Positions 17,814 to 26,524 are shown, counted from the first letter of the stretch. The stretch: DNA of 64,000 nucleotides from Cellulomonas humilata (GCF_030814415.1 NZ_JAUSVB010000005.1:372001-436000), one strand, 5' to 3'. The notes: a model not told the origin generated them from the sequence alone. Numbers and translations: made by a program.

Positions 17814-19075
17814 GCACCGGAGGGTCGATGACGACGCCAGCGGGACACGACGACGAGCTGACCTCGAGCGCGCCCGGACGCGTCTCGCGGTCCGTCGAAC
17901 GGGCGTCCATCGCCGTGTTCGCGGTCTTCTTCCTCAACGGGTTCAACTTCGCCACCTGGGCCGCCCGCCTGCCGGCCATCCGTGACGGCCTCGACTTCTC
18001 GCCCGCGCAGATGGGGCTGCTGCTGCTGGTCGGCTCCGTCGGCTCGCTCGTCGCGCTGCCGCTGTCCGGGATGGTCGTCGAGCGCCTCGGCGCCCGCCGC
18101 ACCGTGCTGGCGTTCGCGTGCCTGAACGCGAGCGGCCTGATCGTGGCGTCCGTCGGTGTCGCGCTCGGCGAGGTGCTGATCGTCGGGTTCGGACTGGTCA
18201 TGTTCGGCGTCGGCACCGGGGTGTGGGACGCGTCGATGAACGTCGAGGGCGCCGTCGTCGAGCAGCACCTCGGCCGCACGGTGATGCCGCGCTACCACGC
18301 CGGGTTCTCGTTCGGCACGGTGGCCGCCGCCGGGATCGCGGCCGTCGCCGCAGGCTTGCACGTGCCGGTCGTCGTGCACGTCCCGGTCGCCGTGGTCCTG
18401 TCGGTTCTCGGGGTCGCGTTCGCGGTGCGGGCGTTCCTGCCGATCGTCGACGAGCCCGAGGTGCACCACGGAGCCGAGCGCGCCGAGAAGGGTGCCCGCG
18501 GGGCGCTGGCCGCCTGGCTGGAGCCGCGCACGCTGCTCATCGGGCTGGTCGTCCTCGCCGCGGCCCTGACCGAGGGGTCCGCGAACGACTGGGTCAGCCT
18601 CGCGGTGGTCGACGGGTTCGACGTCCAGGACGCCGTCGGTGCGGTCGCGTTCGCCGTCTTCGTCACGGCGATGACCGCGATGCGCTGGTTCGGCACCACG
18701 CTGCTCGACCGGTACGGCCGGGTCGCGGTCCTGCGCCTGTGCGCCGGGTTGTCGCTCGTCGGCCTGCTGATCTTCGGTCTCGCCGACCCGCTGTGGCTCG
18801 CCGTCGTCGGGATCGTGGCGTGGGGCGCCGGTGCCGCGCTCGGGTTCCCCGTCGGCATGAGCGCCGCGGCCGACGACCCGCTGCGCGCCGCCGCCCGCGT
18901 CAGCGTCGTCTCGACGATCGGCTACAGCGCGTTCCTGGCGGGTCCGCCCCTGCTCGGGCTGCTCGCCCAGCACGTCGGCTACCGGCACGCCCTGCTCGTG
19001 ATCATCATCCCGATCGTGCTCGGGCTGCTCGTGGTCAACGCCGCCGCGCCGCTGAAGAAGACGGCCCAGGGTTAG
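17810..19075 (+). CDS. MFS transporter (second of a tandem pair)
   Basis: Paralogue of the preceding gene, 421 aa with about twelve membrane spans. Shared text includes ATWAARLPAIRDGL, RTVMPRYHAGFSFGTVAAAG and EGSANDWVSLAVVDGF. The overlap ATGA at the start implies translational coupling, so the two proteins could form a heterodimer or handle related substrates. It ends nine bases before murB, which may therefore also be transcribed from the LacI-controlled promoter. Confidence 0.85.
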   Translation: MSTGGSMTTPAGHDDELTSSAPGRVSRSVERASIAVFAVFFLNGFNFATWAARLPAIRDGLDFSPAQMGLLLLVGSVGSLVALPLSGMVVERLGARRTVLAFACLNASGLIVASVGVALGEVLIVGFGLVMFGVGTGVWDASMNVEGAVVEQHLGRTVMPRYHAGFSFGTVAAAGIAAVAAGLHVPVVVHVPVAVVLSVLGVAFAVRAFLPIVDEPEVHHGAERAEKGARGALAAWLEPRTLLIGLVVLAAALTEGSANDWVSLAVVDGFDVQDAVGAVAFAVFVTAMTAMRWFGTTLLDRYGRVAVLRLCAGLSLVGLLIFGLADPLWLAVVGIVAWGAGAALGFPVGMSAAADDPLRAAARVSVVSTIGYSAFLAGPPLLGLLAQHVGYRHALLVIIIPIVLGLLVVNAAAPLKKTAQG

Positions 19076-19084
19076 CCTGAGCGC

Positions 19085-20239
19085 GTGCAGACAGAGCTGA
19101 GCACGGCCGACTGCTCGCCGGAGTCCGTCCCCCCGACGATCACCTGGCCGGCCCGGACCACCCCCTCGTCCACCCTCGCGGACCTCACGACGCTGCGCGT
19201 CGGCGGTGCGCCGAGGCGGTACGTCGAGACGACGACCGAGGCCGAGCTGCTCGACGCGGTCCGCGCAGCCGACGCCGACGGCGAGCCGCTGCTGGTGCTC
19301 GGGGGCGGCTCGAACCTCCTGGTCGCCGACGCGGGCTTCGACGGGGTCGTCGTGCGGGACGTGCGCAGCGGCATCGAGGTGCCCGATGCGTCGGCGTGCG
19401 CCGGTGCCACGCTGACGGTCCCCGCAGGGACGCCGTGGGACGACGTGGTCCGGTATGCGGTGGAGGAGGAGTTGACCGGGATCGAGGCGCTGTCCGGCAT
19501 CCCCGGGTCCACGGGCGCGACGCCGGTGCAGAACGTCGGCGCGTACGGGCAGGAGGTGTCGCAGAGCATCGCGACCGTCCGGGTCTGGGACCGCGGGCGC
19601 GGCAAGGTCCGCACGCTCCCGCTGGTCACGCTCGCGTTCGGCTACCGGACGTCGCTGCTGAAGCGGTCGATGCGCGGGGCCGACCCGACCGACCCGCAGG
19701 CCCCCTGGTCGCCGACGCCGCGCTACGTGGTGCTCGACGTGACGTTCCAGCTGCGCCCCGGCTCGCTGTCCCGCCCGATCGCCTACGCGGAGCTCGCCCG
19801 CACGCTCGGGGTCGAGGTCGGCGGACGCGCCCCGCTGGCGGACGTCCGCGACACGGTGCTGGCCCTGCGCGCCCGCAAGGGCATGGTGCTCGACGCGGCC
19901 GACCACGACACCTGGAGCGCGGGCTCGTTCTTCACCAACCCGTTCCTCAGCCCCGCCGAGGCGGCCGCGCTGCCGGACGACGCGCCGCGCTTTCCCGCCG
20001 ACGACGACCGCGTCAAGACCAGCGCCGCCTGGCTCATCGAGCGGTCCGGGTTCTCGCGCGGCTTCGGCGCCCCCGGCCCGGCCACCCTGTCGACCAAGCA
20101 CACGCTCGCGCTGACCAACCGCGGGTCCGCCAAGGCGGAGGACCTGCTCGCGCTCGCCCGTCAGGTGCGGGACGGGGTCCGGTCGTCCTTCGGGGTGGAG
20201 CTCGAGCCCGAGCCCGTGCTGGTGGGCGTCACGCTCTGA
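19085..20239 (+). CDS. murB: UDP-N-acetylenolpyruvoylglucosamine reductase
   Basis: FAD/NADPH enzyme that reduces UDP-GlcNAc-enolpyruvate to UDP-MurNAc in peptidoglycan synthesis. FAD-binding motif LVLGGGSNLLVAD, the PNG-like GIPGSTGATPVQNVGAYGQEV and the active-site SAGSFFTNPF (catalytic Ser) are present, as is the late Glu-containing C-terminal region. Type I MurB, 384 aa. GTG 19085 is nine bases after the MFS stop. Its last 79 bases overlap the 3' end of the converging GntR gene, an unusually long antisense overlap for an essential gene. Confidence 0.93.
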   Translation: MQTELSTADCSPESVPPTITWPARTTPSSTLADLTTLRVGGAPRRYVETTTEAELLDAVRAADADGEPLLVLGGGSNLLVADAGFDGVVVRDVRSGIEVPDASACAGATLTVPAGTPWDDVVRYAVEEELTGIEALSGIPGSTGATPVQNVGAYGQEVSQSIATVRVWDRGRGKVRTLPLVTLAFGYRTSLLKRSMRGADPTDPQAPWSPTPRYVVLDVTFQLRPGSLSRPIAYAELARTLGVEVGGRAPLADVRDTVLALRARKGMVLDAADHDTWSAGSFFTNPFLSPAEAAALPDDAPRFPADDDRVKTSAAWLIERSGFSRGFGAPGPATLSTKHTLALTNRGSAKAEDLLALARQVRDGVRSSFGVELEPEPVLVGVTL

Positions 20240-20601
20240 CGCCCGAGCAGGGCACCGTGCACCAGGACGAGCGCCTCGTCGTCGGTCAGCCCGGCCGCAC
20301 GGACGGCTGACACGTAGGTCTCGGCCGCGCGCCGCGCGATGTCCGTCGGGACGGAGGCCCCGTCGGCGATGACGGTCCCCGCACGCCGGCGGGTCTCGAC
20401 GACACCCTCGGCCTCCAGCTCCCGGAACGCGCGCGCGACCGTCCCGGCCGCGAGCCCCAGGTCCGTGGCGAGCGCGCGGATGGTCGGCAGCCGGTCGCCC
20501 GCGACCAGCCGTCCGGCCGCGACGTGCGCGACGACCTGCGCGCGGATCTGCTCGAACGCGGGGACGCCGGAGGTCAGGTCGACCTCGAGCTCGGCGCTCA
20601 T
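20161..20601 (-). CDS. GntR-family transcriptional regulator (YtrA-like)
   Basis: Repressor of 146 aa with a winged helix: FEQIRAQVVAHVAAGRLVAGDRLPTIRALATDLGLAAGTVARAFRELEAEGVVETRRRAGTVI, described here only by its landmarks at residues 14-75. The short C-terminal tail lacks a large ligand domain, as in the YtrA subfamily, which usually controls a neighbouring membrane gene. ATG 20601 overlaps the stop of the membrane-protein gene upstream (ATGA). A palindromic operator lies before that gene. Confidence 0.85.
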   Translation of the reverse strand: MSAELEVDLTSGVPAFEQIRAQVVAHVAAGRLVAGDRLPTIRALATDLGLAAGTVARAFRELEAEGVVETRRRAGTVIADGASVPTDIARRAAETYVSAVRAAGLTDDEALVLVHGALLGRQSVTPTSTGSGSSSTPKDDRTPSRT

Positions 20602-21530
20602 GACGCGTGCGGCTGCGCCGCGAGGTCGACCGTGGACCGTCGGGGTGCCGCGGCGCGACCGGGCGGGGCGGCGGACCGACCGGCGACGACCGCCGCCGCC
20701 ACGGCCACCACGACCGCCACGACCACTCCCGCAGCGGCGACGGCGACGACCGTCGGGTCGGCGAGGGCGACGCCGTCGACGGCACCGCCCTGGACGGCGT
20801 GCAGCGCCCGGCTCGCGACGCCGAGGCACCCGGCGAGCGTCCAGCCGAGCACGAGCTGCACCCCGCCGAGGACCCGTCGTGCCGACAGACGGCGCAGTGC
20901 GGTGTCGTCGTCGGCGGACGCGTCGCTCACCGCGGGCCGGCGCGCCACCAGGAGCAGGACGCCGATGCAGCCGGCCAGCAGGACCGCGACGGCGAGGACG
21001 AGCCAGCGCCCGTAGAACCAGCCGGGGAACGGACCAGCCTCACCCGTCACCAGCGGACCGTGGCGCCACGGCAGAGCGCGCCCGTCATCGGTCGCCACCG
21101 CCGCGCACAGGGCCAGGAGCGCGAGGAGCGCCGCTGACCAGCCGAGCACGAGGGCGCCGAGGCCGGCGGGCGTGATGTCCCGGAGCCCACGACGGGCGAG
21201 CGCGGCCCGACGGACGATGCCCGTCGGCCGCGGCCAGGTGAGCTCACCGACGGCGTGCACGGCCAGGAACGCCGCGCCGCCGGCCGCGGGGAGCAGGCCC
21301 ATGGAGAGGCCCACGGTCAGTCCCGACAGCTCCGGGACCACCACGGCGACCATGAGCACCGGCGCAGCCAGGAGGGCCGCCCAGGCGCTCGCGGTGACCC
21401 GACCGGCATGTCGCGCGGCGGCGAGCCACGCGTCGGACGGGCTGACGGGGCCGACCGTGCGGGTCGGCCGCAGGACCGCGCCGATCGCGACGGCGACCGC
21501 GACGACCACGATGAGGACCAGGCCGGACAT
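20598..21530 (-). CDS. Multi-pass membrane protein of unknown function
   Basis: A 310-aa protein with about seven hydrophobic segments: at the N-terminus (SGLVLIVVVAVAVAIGAVL), then around residues 45-65, 70-95, 125-150, 175-200, 235-255 and 270-295, with a basic tail. ATG 21530 has AAAGGAG five bases upstream. I do not recognise the family; position before a YtrA-like GntR gene suggests regulated membrane or transport function (DUF1648-type neighbours occur in such pairs, from memory). No catalytic motif is visible. Confidence 0.7.
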   Translation of the reverse strand: MSGLVLIVVVAVAVAIGAVLRPTRTVGPVSPSDAWLAAARHAGRVTASAWAALLAAPVLMVAVVVPELSGLTVGLSMGLLPAAGGAAFLAVHAVGELTWPRPTGIVRRAALARRGLRDITPAGLGALVLGWSAALLALLALCAAVATDDGRALPWRHGPLVTGEAGPFPGWFYGRWLVLAVAVLLAGCIGVLLLVARRPAVSDASADDDTALRRLSARRVLGGVQLVLGWTLAGCLGVASRALHAVQGGAVDGVALADPTVVAVAAAGVVVAVVVAVAAAVVAGRSAAPPGRAAAPRRSTVDLAAQPHAS

Positions 21531-21540
21531 CGCCACTCCT

Positions 21541-21570
21541 TTGTATCAATCAGTCAATGTATTGATACAA
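21541..21570. promoter_or_regulatory. GntR operator overlapping the membrane-protein promoter
   Basis: A perfect 10-bp inverted repeat (TTGTATCAAT and its complement) flanks a 10-nt spacer, just upstream of the membrane-protein/GntR operon. On the minus strand TTGTAT and GATACA are 17 bp apart, so the repressor would cover the promoter. The AT content is striking against the surroundings. Confidence 0.7.
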
Positions 21571-21589
21571 TCGTTCGTGAGGCCGGGTG

Positions 21590-22609
21590 TCAAGCGGCCA
21601 GCCAGTCGTCCACACCGGCCAGGAGTCGCGCCCGCACGTCGTCCGCCGCGCGACTGGCTCGGACGGACGCCCGCGCCAGCTCCGCCAGCTCGTCGTCGGA
21701 GAACCCGTGCACGTCGCGGGCGATCACGTACTGGTCCACCAGCCGGGAGTGGAACAGGAGCGGGTCGTCGGCGCCGAGGGCCACCGCGGCGCCCGCGTCG
21801 ATCAGTGCGCGGAGCGGGACGTCGGCAGCGGAGGCGTACACGCCGAGCGACACGTTCGACGCGGGGCACACCTCGAGCGCGACACCCTCGTCGACCACGC
21901 GCTCGAGCACCCGGGGATCCTCCGCGGAACGCACCCCGTGCCCGAGCCGGTCGGGGCGCAGATGACCGACCACGTCCTCGACGTGCGCGGGTCCCAGCAG
22001 CTCACCGCCGTGCGGCACCGACGCCAGGCCCGCAGCCCGGGCGATCGCGAACGCCGGCGCGAACTCCGACGTCTCGCCTCGGCGCTCGTCGTTGGACAGG
22101 CCGAAGCCCACCACCTGACCGGGGCCGTCGCCGGCGTGGTGCGCGGCCAGCCGCGCGAGCGTGCGCGCCTCCAGCGGGTGCCGCATCCGCGACGCGGCGA
22201 CGATCACACCGACGTCCACCCCGGTGTCCAGCGCCGCCTGACGGGCCGCGTCCAGCACGATCTCCAGCGCGGGCGTCAGGCCGCCGACGAACGGCGCGTA
22301 CGACGTCGGGTCCACCTGGATCTCCAGCCGGCCTGATCCCTCCGCGGCGTCGTCCTGCGCCGCCTCCGCGACGATCCGTCGCATGTCGGCCTCGCTGCGC
22401 ACGCACGCGCGTGCGGCGTCGTACAGCCGCTGGAACCGGAACCAGCCGCGCTCGTCGGCGGGCACGTGCAGCGGGTCGGCGTCGAGGAGCGCGGACGGGA
22501 GCCGGATGCCGTGCGTCGTCGCCAGGTCAGCCAGCGTCGAGACGCGCATCGACCCCGTGAAGTGCAGGTGCAGGTGGGCCTTGGGGAGCCGGCTCAGGTC
22601 TCGGGTCAC
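21590..22609 (-). CDS. Adenosine deaminase-like amidohydrolase
   Basis: Zinc enzyme of the adenosine/AMP/adenine deaminase family, 339 aa. The first metal motif HLHFTGSM is at about residue 14; then VVGFGLSNDE, VPHGGE in place of the usual HAGE, GHGV and ALGADDP in place of SLNTDDP. All expected metal and catalytic positions (His, His, His, Glu, Asp) remain. Substrate may be adenosine or another aminopurine. GTG 22609 overlaps the response-regulator stop (GTGA), so it is translated as the third gene of a two-component operon. Confidence 0.8.
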   Translation of the reverse strand: MTRDLSRLPKAHLHLHFTGSMRVSTLADLATTHGIRLPSALLDADPLHVPADERGWFRFQRLYDAARACVRSEADMRRIVAEAAQDDAAEGSGRLEIQVDPTSYAPFVGGLTPALEIVLDAARQAALDTGVDVGVIVAASRMRHPLEARTLARLAAHHAGDGPGQVVGFGLSNDERRGETSEFAPAFAIARAAGLASVPHGGELLGPAHVEDVVGHLRPDRLGHGVRSAEDPRVLERVVDEGVALEVCPASNVSLGVYASAADVPLRALIDAGAAVALGADDPLLFHSRLVDQYVIARDVHGFSDDELAELARASVRASRAADDVRARLLAGVDDWLAA

Positions 22610-23295
22610 ACGCCAGCCGTGGTCGCGGTTGCGTCGATCAGCCGGTACCCGACACCGCGGACGGTGTCGAAGTGCTCGGCGCCGACCTTGCGGCGCAGGT
22701 ACCGCACGTACACGTCGACGACGTTCGAGCCCGGGTCGAAGTCGAAGCCCCACACCTCCGACAGCAGGCGCTCGCGCGTCAGGACGTCGCCGGGATGACG
22801 CAGGAACGTCTCCGCCAGGGCGAACTCCCGGGCCGACAGGTCGACCTCCTGGTTGCCGACCTTCATCCGCCGCGTCCGCAGGTCCAGCTGGAGCGCGCCG
22901 TGCTTGAGCACCGACGTCTCGCCCGACGGCGTCCCCTGCGCCCGCAGCCGCAGCCGCACCCGGGCCAGGAGCTCCTCGAAGCGGAACGGCTTGGCCATGT
23001 AGTCGTCGGCCCCGGACTCCAGGCCGGTGACGGTGTCGGTCACGGACGACCGCGCCGTCAGCACGATCACCGGAACGGTCTCGCCGGCCGCGCGCAGCCG
23101 GCGCAGGACCTCGAAGCCGTCGATGTCGACGAGGCCCAGATCGAGGATGAGCAGGTCGACGCCGCCGGACTGCACGCGCGTCAGGGCCTCTTCGCCGGAG
23201 GTCACCGCGCTCGTCTCGAAGCCGGAGGCACGCAGGCCCTTGGCGACGAACGCGGCGATGCGTTCCTCGTCCTCCGCGATGAGGATGTGCGTCAT
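22606..23295 (-). CDS. OmpR-family response regulator
   Basis: DNA-binding response regulator, 229 aa. Receiver domain residues 1-120 contain the acidic pocket Glu8/Asp9, the phospho-acceptor Asp52, Thr80 and Lys102. The winged-helix output domain (about 130-225) holds LSAREFALAETFLRHPGDVLTRERLL and the terminal VRGVGYRLI. Start ATG and stop both show four-base overlaps with neighbours, so kinase, regulator and deaminase form one coupled operon. Its target genes cannot be read from sequence. Confidence 0.92.
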   Translation of the reverse strand: MTHILIAEDEERIAAFVAKGLRASGFETSAVTSGEEALTRVQSGGVDLLILDLGLVDIDGFEVLRRLRAAGETVPVIVLTARSSVTDTVTGLESGADDYMAKPFRFEELLARVRLRLRAQGTPSGETSVLKHGALQLDLRTRRMKVGNQEVDLSAREFALAETFLRHPGDVLTRERLLSEVWGFDFDPGSNVVDVYVRYLRRKVGAEHFDTVRGVGYRLIDATATTAGV

Positions 23296-24833
23296 AGGTA
23301 CTCCACCATCTCGGTGACCGGTTGGGGTTCGCCGTCCACGAGGTCGACGGCCGGGAGGTCCAGCACGAAGACCACGCCGGAGCCGACGTTAGCCGGTGGA
23401 TGCTCCACGAACACGCGTCCGTGGTGGGCGTGTGCGATGGCGGCGACGATCGGCAGCCCCAGTCCGGCACCGTGCGAGATGCGGTCGGCCTGTCCGCGGT
23501 GGAACCGTTCGAAGATGCGGTCGGCCTCGTCGGCCGGCACGCCGGGGCCCTCGTCGCGGACCCACAGGAGCAGCCGGTCGCCCGCCACCTCGCTGCCGAG
23601 CCGCACCGTGGAGCCCGGCGCGGAGTAGCGGTGCGCGTTCGCGAGCAGCTGCAACCACGCCTGGGTGATCCGCTGGGCGTCCAGGAGCACGTTCACGTCG
23701 GCCCGCGACGCGACCACCCAGCGCCGGTCCCCGAGACCCCGCGCCTTGTCGTGCACGTCGTCCGTCAGACGACCCACGTCGGTGGGAGCGAGCCGCACGA
23801 AGTCCGGCCGGTCCGCGGTCGCGAGCGTCATCAGGTCGTCGACCAGCCGCTGCATCCGGTCCAGCTCGTCCAGGGCGAGCGCCTGCGTCGCGCGGACATC
23901 GTCAGGGTCGTCCGCATCGACCAGCTCGAGGTGCCCGCGCACGATCGTCAGGGGCGTCCGCAGCTCGTGGCCGACGTCGTCGAGAAGCTCCCGCTGCGAG
24001 CCGAACGCGCGCTGCAGCCGGTCGAGCATCGCGTTCACCGTGCGGGCCAGGTTGGACAGGTCGTCCTTGCCGGTCACCGTGATGCGTTCCGAGAGGTCGG
24101 ACTCCGTGATGCGACGGGTGGTGTCCCGCAGGAGCCGGATGGGTCGGAGCAGACGGCCGACGACGAACCACGCGACCACCGCGATGACGGCAAGAGCGCC
24201 GAGCCCGACCGCCGAGTAGGTGAGGAACGTGCTGCGCAGGCCCGACATCTCCGCGGACCGGTCGAACGCCACCACGAACAGGCCGAGGCCGGGGTCCCCG
24301 GCGATGAGGACCGGGACGGCGATCAACCGGTACTGCGTCGCGGACGTGGACACGGTCTGGGGCACGGCCGGGGTGTCGGCGTCCATCTGGGCCAGCACCG
24401 CGACCAGCTCGAGGTCCTCCTCGAGCCGGATCGACCGGGTCTCCAGCGCCGGCAGCCACTCCGCCTCGCCCTCGAGCAGCGCGAAGACGCCCTCGTTCTT
24501 GCCGGGGATGCGCCCGCGCACACCCTGCTTCAGGACGTCGCTCACGCTGCTGAACGGCTGCTTGGTGGCCTCGTCGCCCTTCGCCTCGATGTTGCGCAGC
24601 GCGGCGACCGCGCGGGACAGGGAGTTGTCCATCCGCTCGTCGGTCTCGGCCGCCTGCAGCGCGAACGCCGTCCCGCCGGCGATCATCACGGTCAGCGCGG
24701 AGAGCACCACCACGGCGGTCAGCAGCCGGGCACGGACCGTCAGGTGCGCGAGCGTGCGCTGGTAGGCGGGGATGGCACCCGTCGTCGCGCCGGGAACGTC
24801 GGCGCGGCGACCGGCGCTGGCGCTGCGTGACAT
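23292..24833 (-). CDS. Sensor histidine kinase
   Basis: Membrane sensor, 513 aa. A basic N-terminus precedes the first span (about residues 38-60), then an extracytoplasmic sensor of about 140 residues, the second span (about 200-220), HAMP linker, dimerisation domain with phospho-acceptor His289 (DDVGHELRTPLTIV), and an HATPase domain with NAHRYSAPGS (N box), RDEGPGVP (G1) and GAGLGLPIV (G2). It is cognate to the regulator it overlaps (ATGA). The sensor region has no family I recognise, so the signal is unknown. Confidence 0.92.
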   Translation of the reverse strand: MSRSASAGRRADVPGATTGAIPAYQRTLAHLTVRARLLTAVVVLSALTVMIAGGTAFALQAAETDERMDNSLSRAVAALRNIEAKGDEATKQPFSSVSDVLKQGVRGRIPGKNEGVFALLEGEAEWLPALETRSIRLEEDLELVAVLAQMDADTPAVPQTVSTSATQYRLIAVPVLIAGDPGLGLFVVAFDRSAEMSGLRSTFLTYSAVGLGALAVIAVVAWFVVGRLLRPIRLLRDTTRRITESDLSERITVTGKDDLSNLARTVNAMLDRLQRAFGSQRELLDDVGHELRTPLTIVRGHLELVDADDPDDVRATQALALDELDRMQRLVDDLMTLATADRPDFVRLAPTDVGRLTDDVHDKARGLGDRRWVVASRADVNVLLDAQRITQAWLQLLANAHRYSAPGSTVRLGSEVAGDRLLLWVRDEGPGVPADEADRIFERFHRGQADRISHGAGLGLPIVAAIAHAHHGRVFVEHPPANVGSGVVFVLDLPAVDLVDGEPQPVTEMVEYL

Positions 24834-24875
24834 GGACGCAAGTATGTCCGTCGCGCACGCTCGTGCGCAGGCGTC

Positions 24876-25640
24876 TCAGTCCAACGGGCGCATGAAGGAC
24901 CAGAGGTGACCTTCGAGGTCGTAGGCGCTGTACACGCGGTACCCGTAGTCCTGGTCCACCGGTGCCTGCCGGACCTCGACGCCGGCCTCGACGGACCGCT
25001 GGTGGTGCGCGTCGACGTCGTCCACCAGCACCGCGACCGAGGCGGTCGTCGCGCCGACCGTGGCGGGAGAGGCCAGCCGGTACGAGGCCTGCTCCGGGTG
25101 CAGCCAGATCACGCCGTCGCCCGCATGGACCTCACCGTGCACCACCCGACCCGCACCGTCGCGCACGAGCGCGCCCGGCAGGAGCCCGAACCTCTCGACC
25201 AGCCACGCCTGCGCCGTGCCGATGTCCGCGTAGACCAGCAGCACGATGCGCTGCTGCGCGGGGGGCTCGAGCGTCGACAGCTCCTCGAGGACCGCGACGA
25301 GGTCGGTGCCTCCCGCGGCGAGCGCCCCGGCGACCTTGGAGCGCAACCGAGCCGTCGCGTCGAGGCGTGCGTCGAGCGCGCCCAGGTGGGCCTCCATGGC
25401 CGACCTGAGGTCCCACGCGGGGTCGTCGAGCGCGCGCTGGACCTCGGCGAGGTTCATGCCCAGCCGGCGCAGCAGACCGACCCGGTAGAGACGAGCCGCG
25501 TCGGCGTCGTCGTAGATCCGGTGGCCGGCGGGGCTCCGACCCGACGGGGTCAGCAGCCCGATCTGCTCGTAGTAGTGCAGCGTCCGGACGGTCAGCCCGG
25601 TCGCCTCCGCCAGCTCGCCCACCCGACGTCCTGTCGCCAT
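24876..25640 (-). CDS. MerR-family regulator fused to a VOC/glyoxalase-like domain
   Basis: Transcription factor of 254 aa. Residues 5-75 are a MerR winged helix (VGELAEATGLTVRTLHYYEQIGLL and RIYDDADAARLYRVGLLRRLG). A helical linker follows, then a C-terminal glyoxalase/bleomycin-resistance-like domain (about 130-254: RIVLLVYADIGTAQAWLVERFG to the end, with DLEGHLWSFMRP). The VOC part probably binds a small-molecule ligand as effector. Its promoter at 25648-25678 has the distorted spacer of MerR targets and would give a leaderless mRNA, so it likely regulates itself. The ABC exporter genes lie 47 bases upstream on the same strand. Confidence 0.88.
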   Translation of the reverse strand: MATGRRVGELAEATGLTVRTLHYYEQIGLLTPSGRSPAGHRIYDDADAARLYRVGLLRRLGMNLAEVQRALDDPAWDLRSAMEAHLGALDARLDATARLRSKVAGALAAGGTDLVAVLEELSTLEPPAQQRIVLLVYADIGTAQAWLVERFGLLPGALVRDGAGRVVHGEVHAGDGVIWLHPEQASYRLASPATVGATTASVAVLVDDVDAHHQRSVEAGVEVRQAPVDQDYGYRVYSAYDLEGHLWSFMRPLD

Positions 25641-25647
25641 GCGACCG

Positions 25648-25678
25648 ACGCTAGGACCTCACGCCGCGTCAGGGGCAA
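25648..25678 (-). promoter_or_regulatory. MerR-type promoter with 19-bp spacer and palindrome
   Basis: On the minus strand, TTGCCC (25678-25673) and TAGCGT (25653-25648) are 19 bp apart, the overlong spacer of MerR-activated promoters. A 17-bp near-palindrome, CCTGACGCGGCGTGAGG, fills the spacer. The -10 ends seven bases before the MerR-VOC ATG. Confidence 0.65.
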
Positions 25679-25687
25679 GAGCTGGGC

Positions 25688-26524
25688 TCAGCCGTCGTCG
25701 CGACGCTGCCAGCGGAACGTCCGGACCCCGACGACCAGGGCGGCGACGGCCCACACGACCAGGACCACGGCGGTCGCCCCGTGCTGCCAGGACCCGCTGA
25801 CCTCCCACGACTCGGCGCTGGGCGGCAGGAAGACCGAGCGCATGCCCTGCGCCATCCACTTCAGCGGGAACACCGACGCCACCTGCTGCATCCAGGTGGG
25901 CAGGTCGTTGAACACGAAGAACACGCCCGAGATGAACTGCAGCACGAGGACGATCGGCGTCACGACCGCGCTCGCGGACTTCCCCGAGCGGGGGACCGAC
26001 GAGAACGCGACGCCGCAGAGCGTGCCGGCAGCGGTCCCCAGCACGAACACCCACGCGAACGTCGCCCACGCCGTCGCCGTCGTCGGCATCGGGACCCCGA
26101 ACAGCAGCGCGGCCGCCGCCAGGAGCAGCGCGGTCTGGACGAGCGACGTCACGAGCACCTCGCCGGTCTTGCCCAGGAAGAACGCGGACGACGGCAGCGG
26201 GGTGCCGTGCAGGCGCTTGAGGCCACCCTCGTCGCGCTCGACCGCGATCGAGATCGCGAGGTGCTGGAAGCTGGAGAGCATGATGCCCGTGGCCAGCATC
26301 CCGGGCAGGAAGTACTGCGCGAACGGGATCCCGGGCGGCGGGCCCACCGTGGCGCCGTCCTGCCCGAACACCGTCGCGAAGATGGCGAGCATGATGATCG
26401 GGTACGCGAAGATGAAGACGACGGCGTCGCGCTCGCGGAAGAACGTCCGCACCTCGTAGCCGGTCCGCGCCACCCCGAGGCGCAGCACGCCCGGGAGCCG
26501 TGTCCGGGTGCCGACCTCGCTCAT
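25688..26524 (-). CDS. ABC-2 type exporter permease
   Basis: Membrane subunit of 278 aa with six predicted spans. ABC-2 hallmarks include VVFIFAYPIIMLAIFATVFG, then YFLPGMLATGIMLSSFQHLA, the loop DEGGLKRLHGTPLP and the late FVFNDLPTWMQQVASVFPLKW. ATG 26524 overlaps the ATPase stop (ATGA). It resembles daunorubicin/oleandomycin-type efflux permeases, but the substrate is unknown. The MerR-VOC gene follows 47 bases after its stop. Confidence 0.87.
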   Translation of the reverse strand: MSEVGTRTRLPGVLRLGVARTGYEVRTFFRERDAVVFIFAYPIIMLAIFATVFGQDGATVGPPPGIPFAQYFLPGMLATGIMLSSFQHLAISIAVERDEGGLKRLHGTPLPSSAFFLGKTGEVLVTSLVQTALLLAAAALLFGVPMPTTATAWATFAWVFVLGTAAGTLCGVAFSSVPRSGKSASAVVTPIVLVLQFISGVFFVFNDLPTWMQQVASVFPLKWMAQGMRSVFLPPSAESWEVSGSWQHGATAVVLVVWAVAALVVGVRTFRWQRRDDG

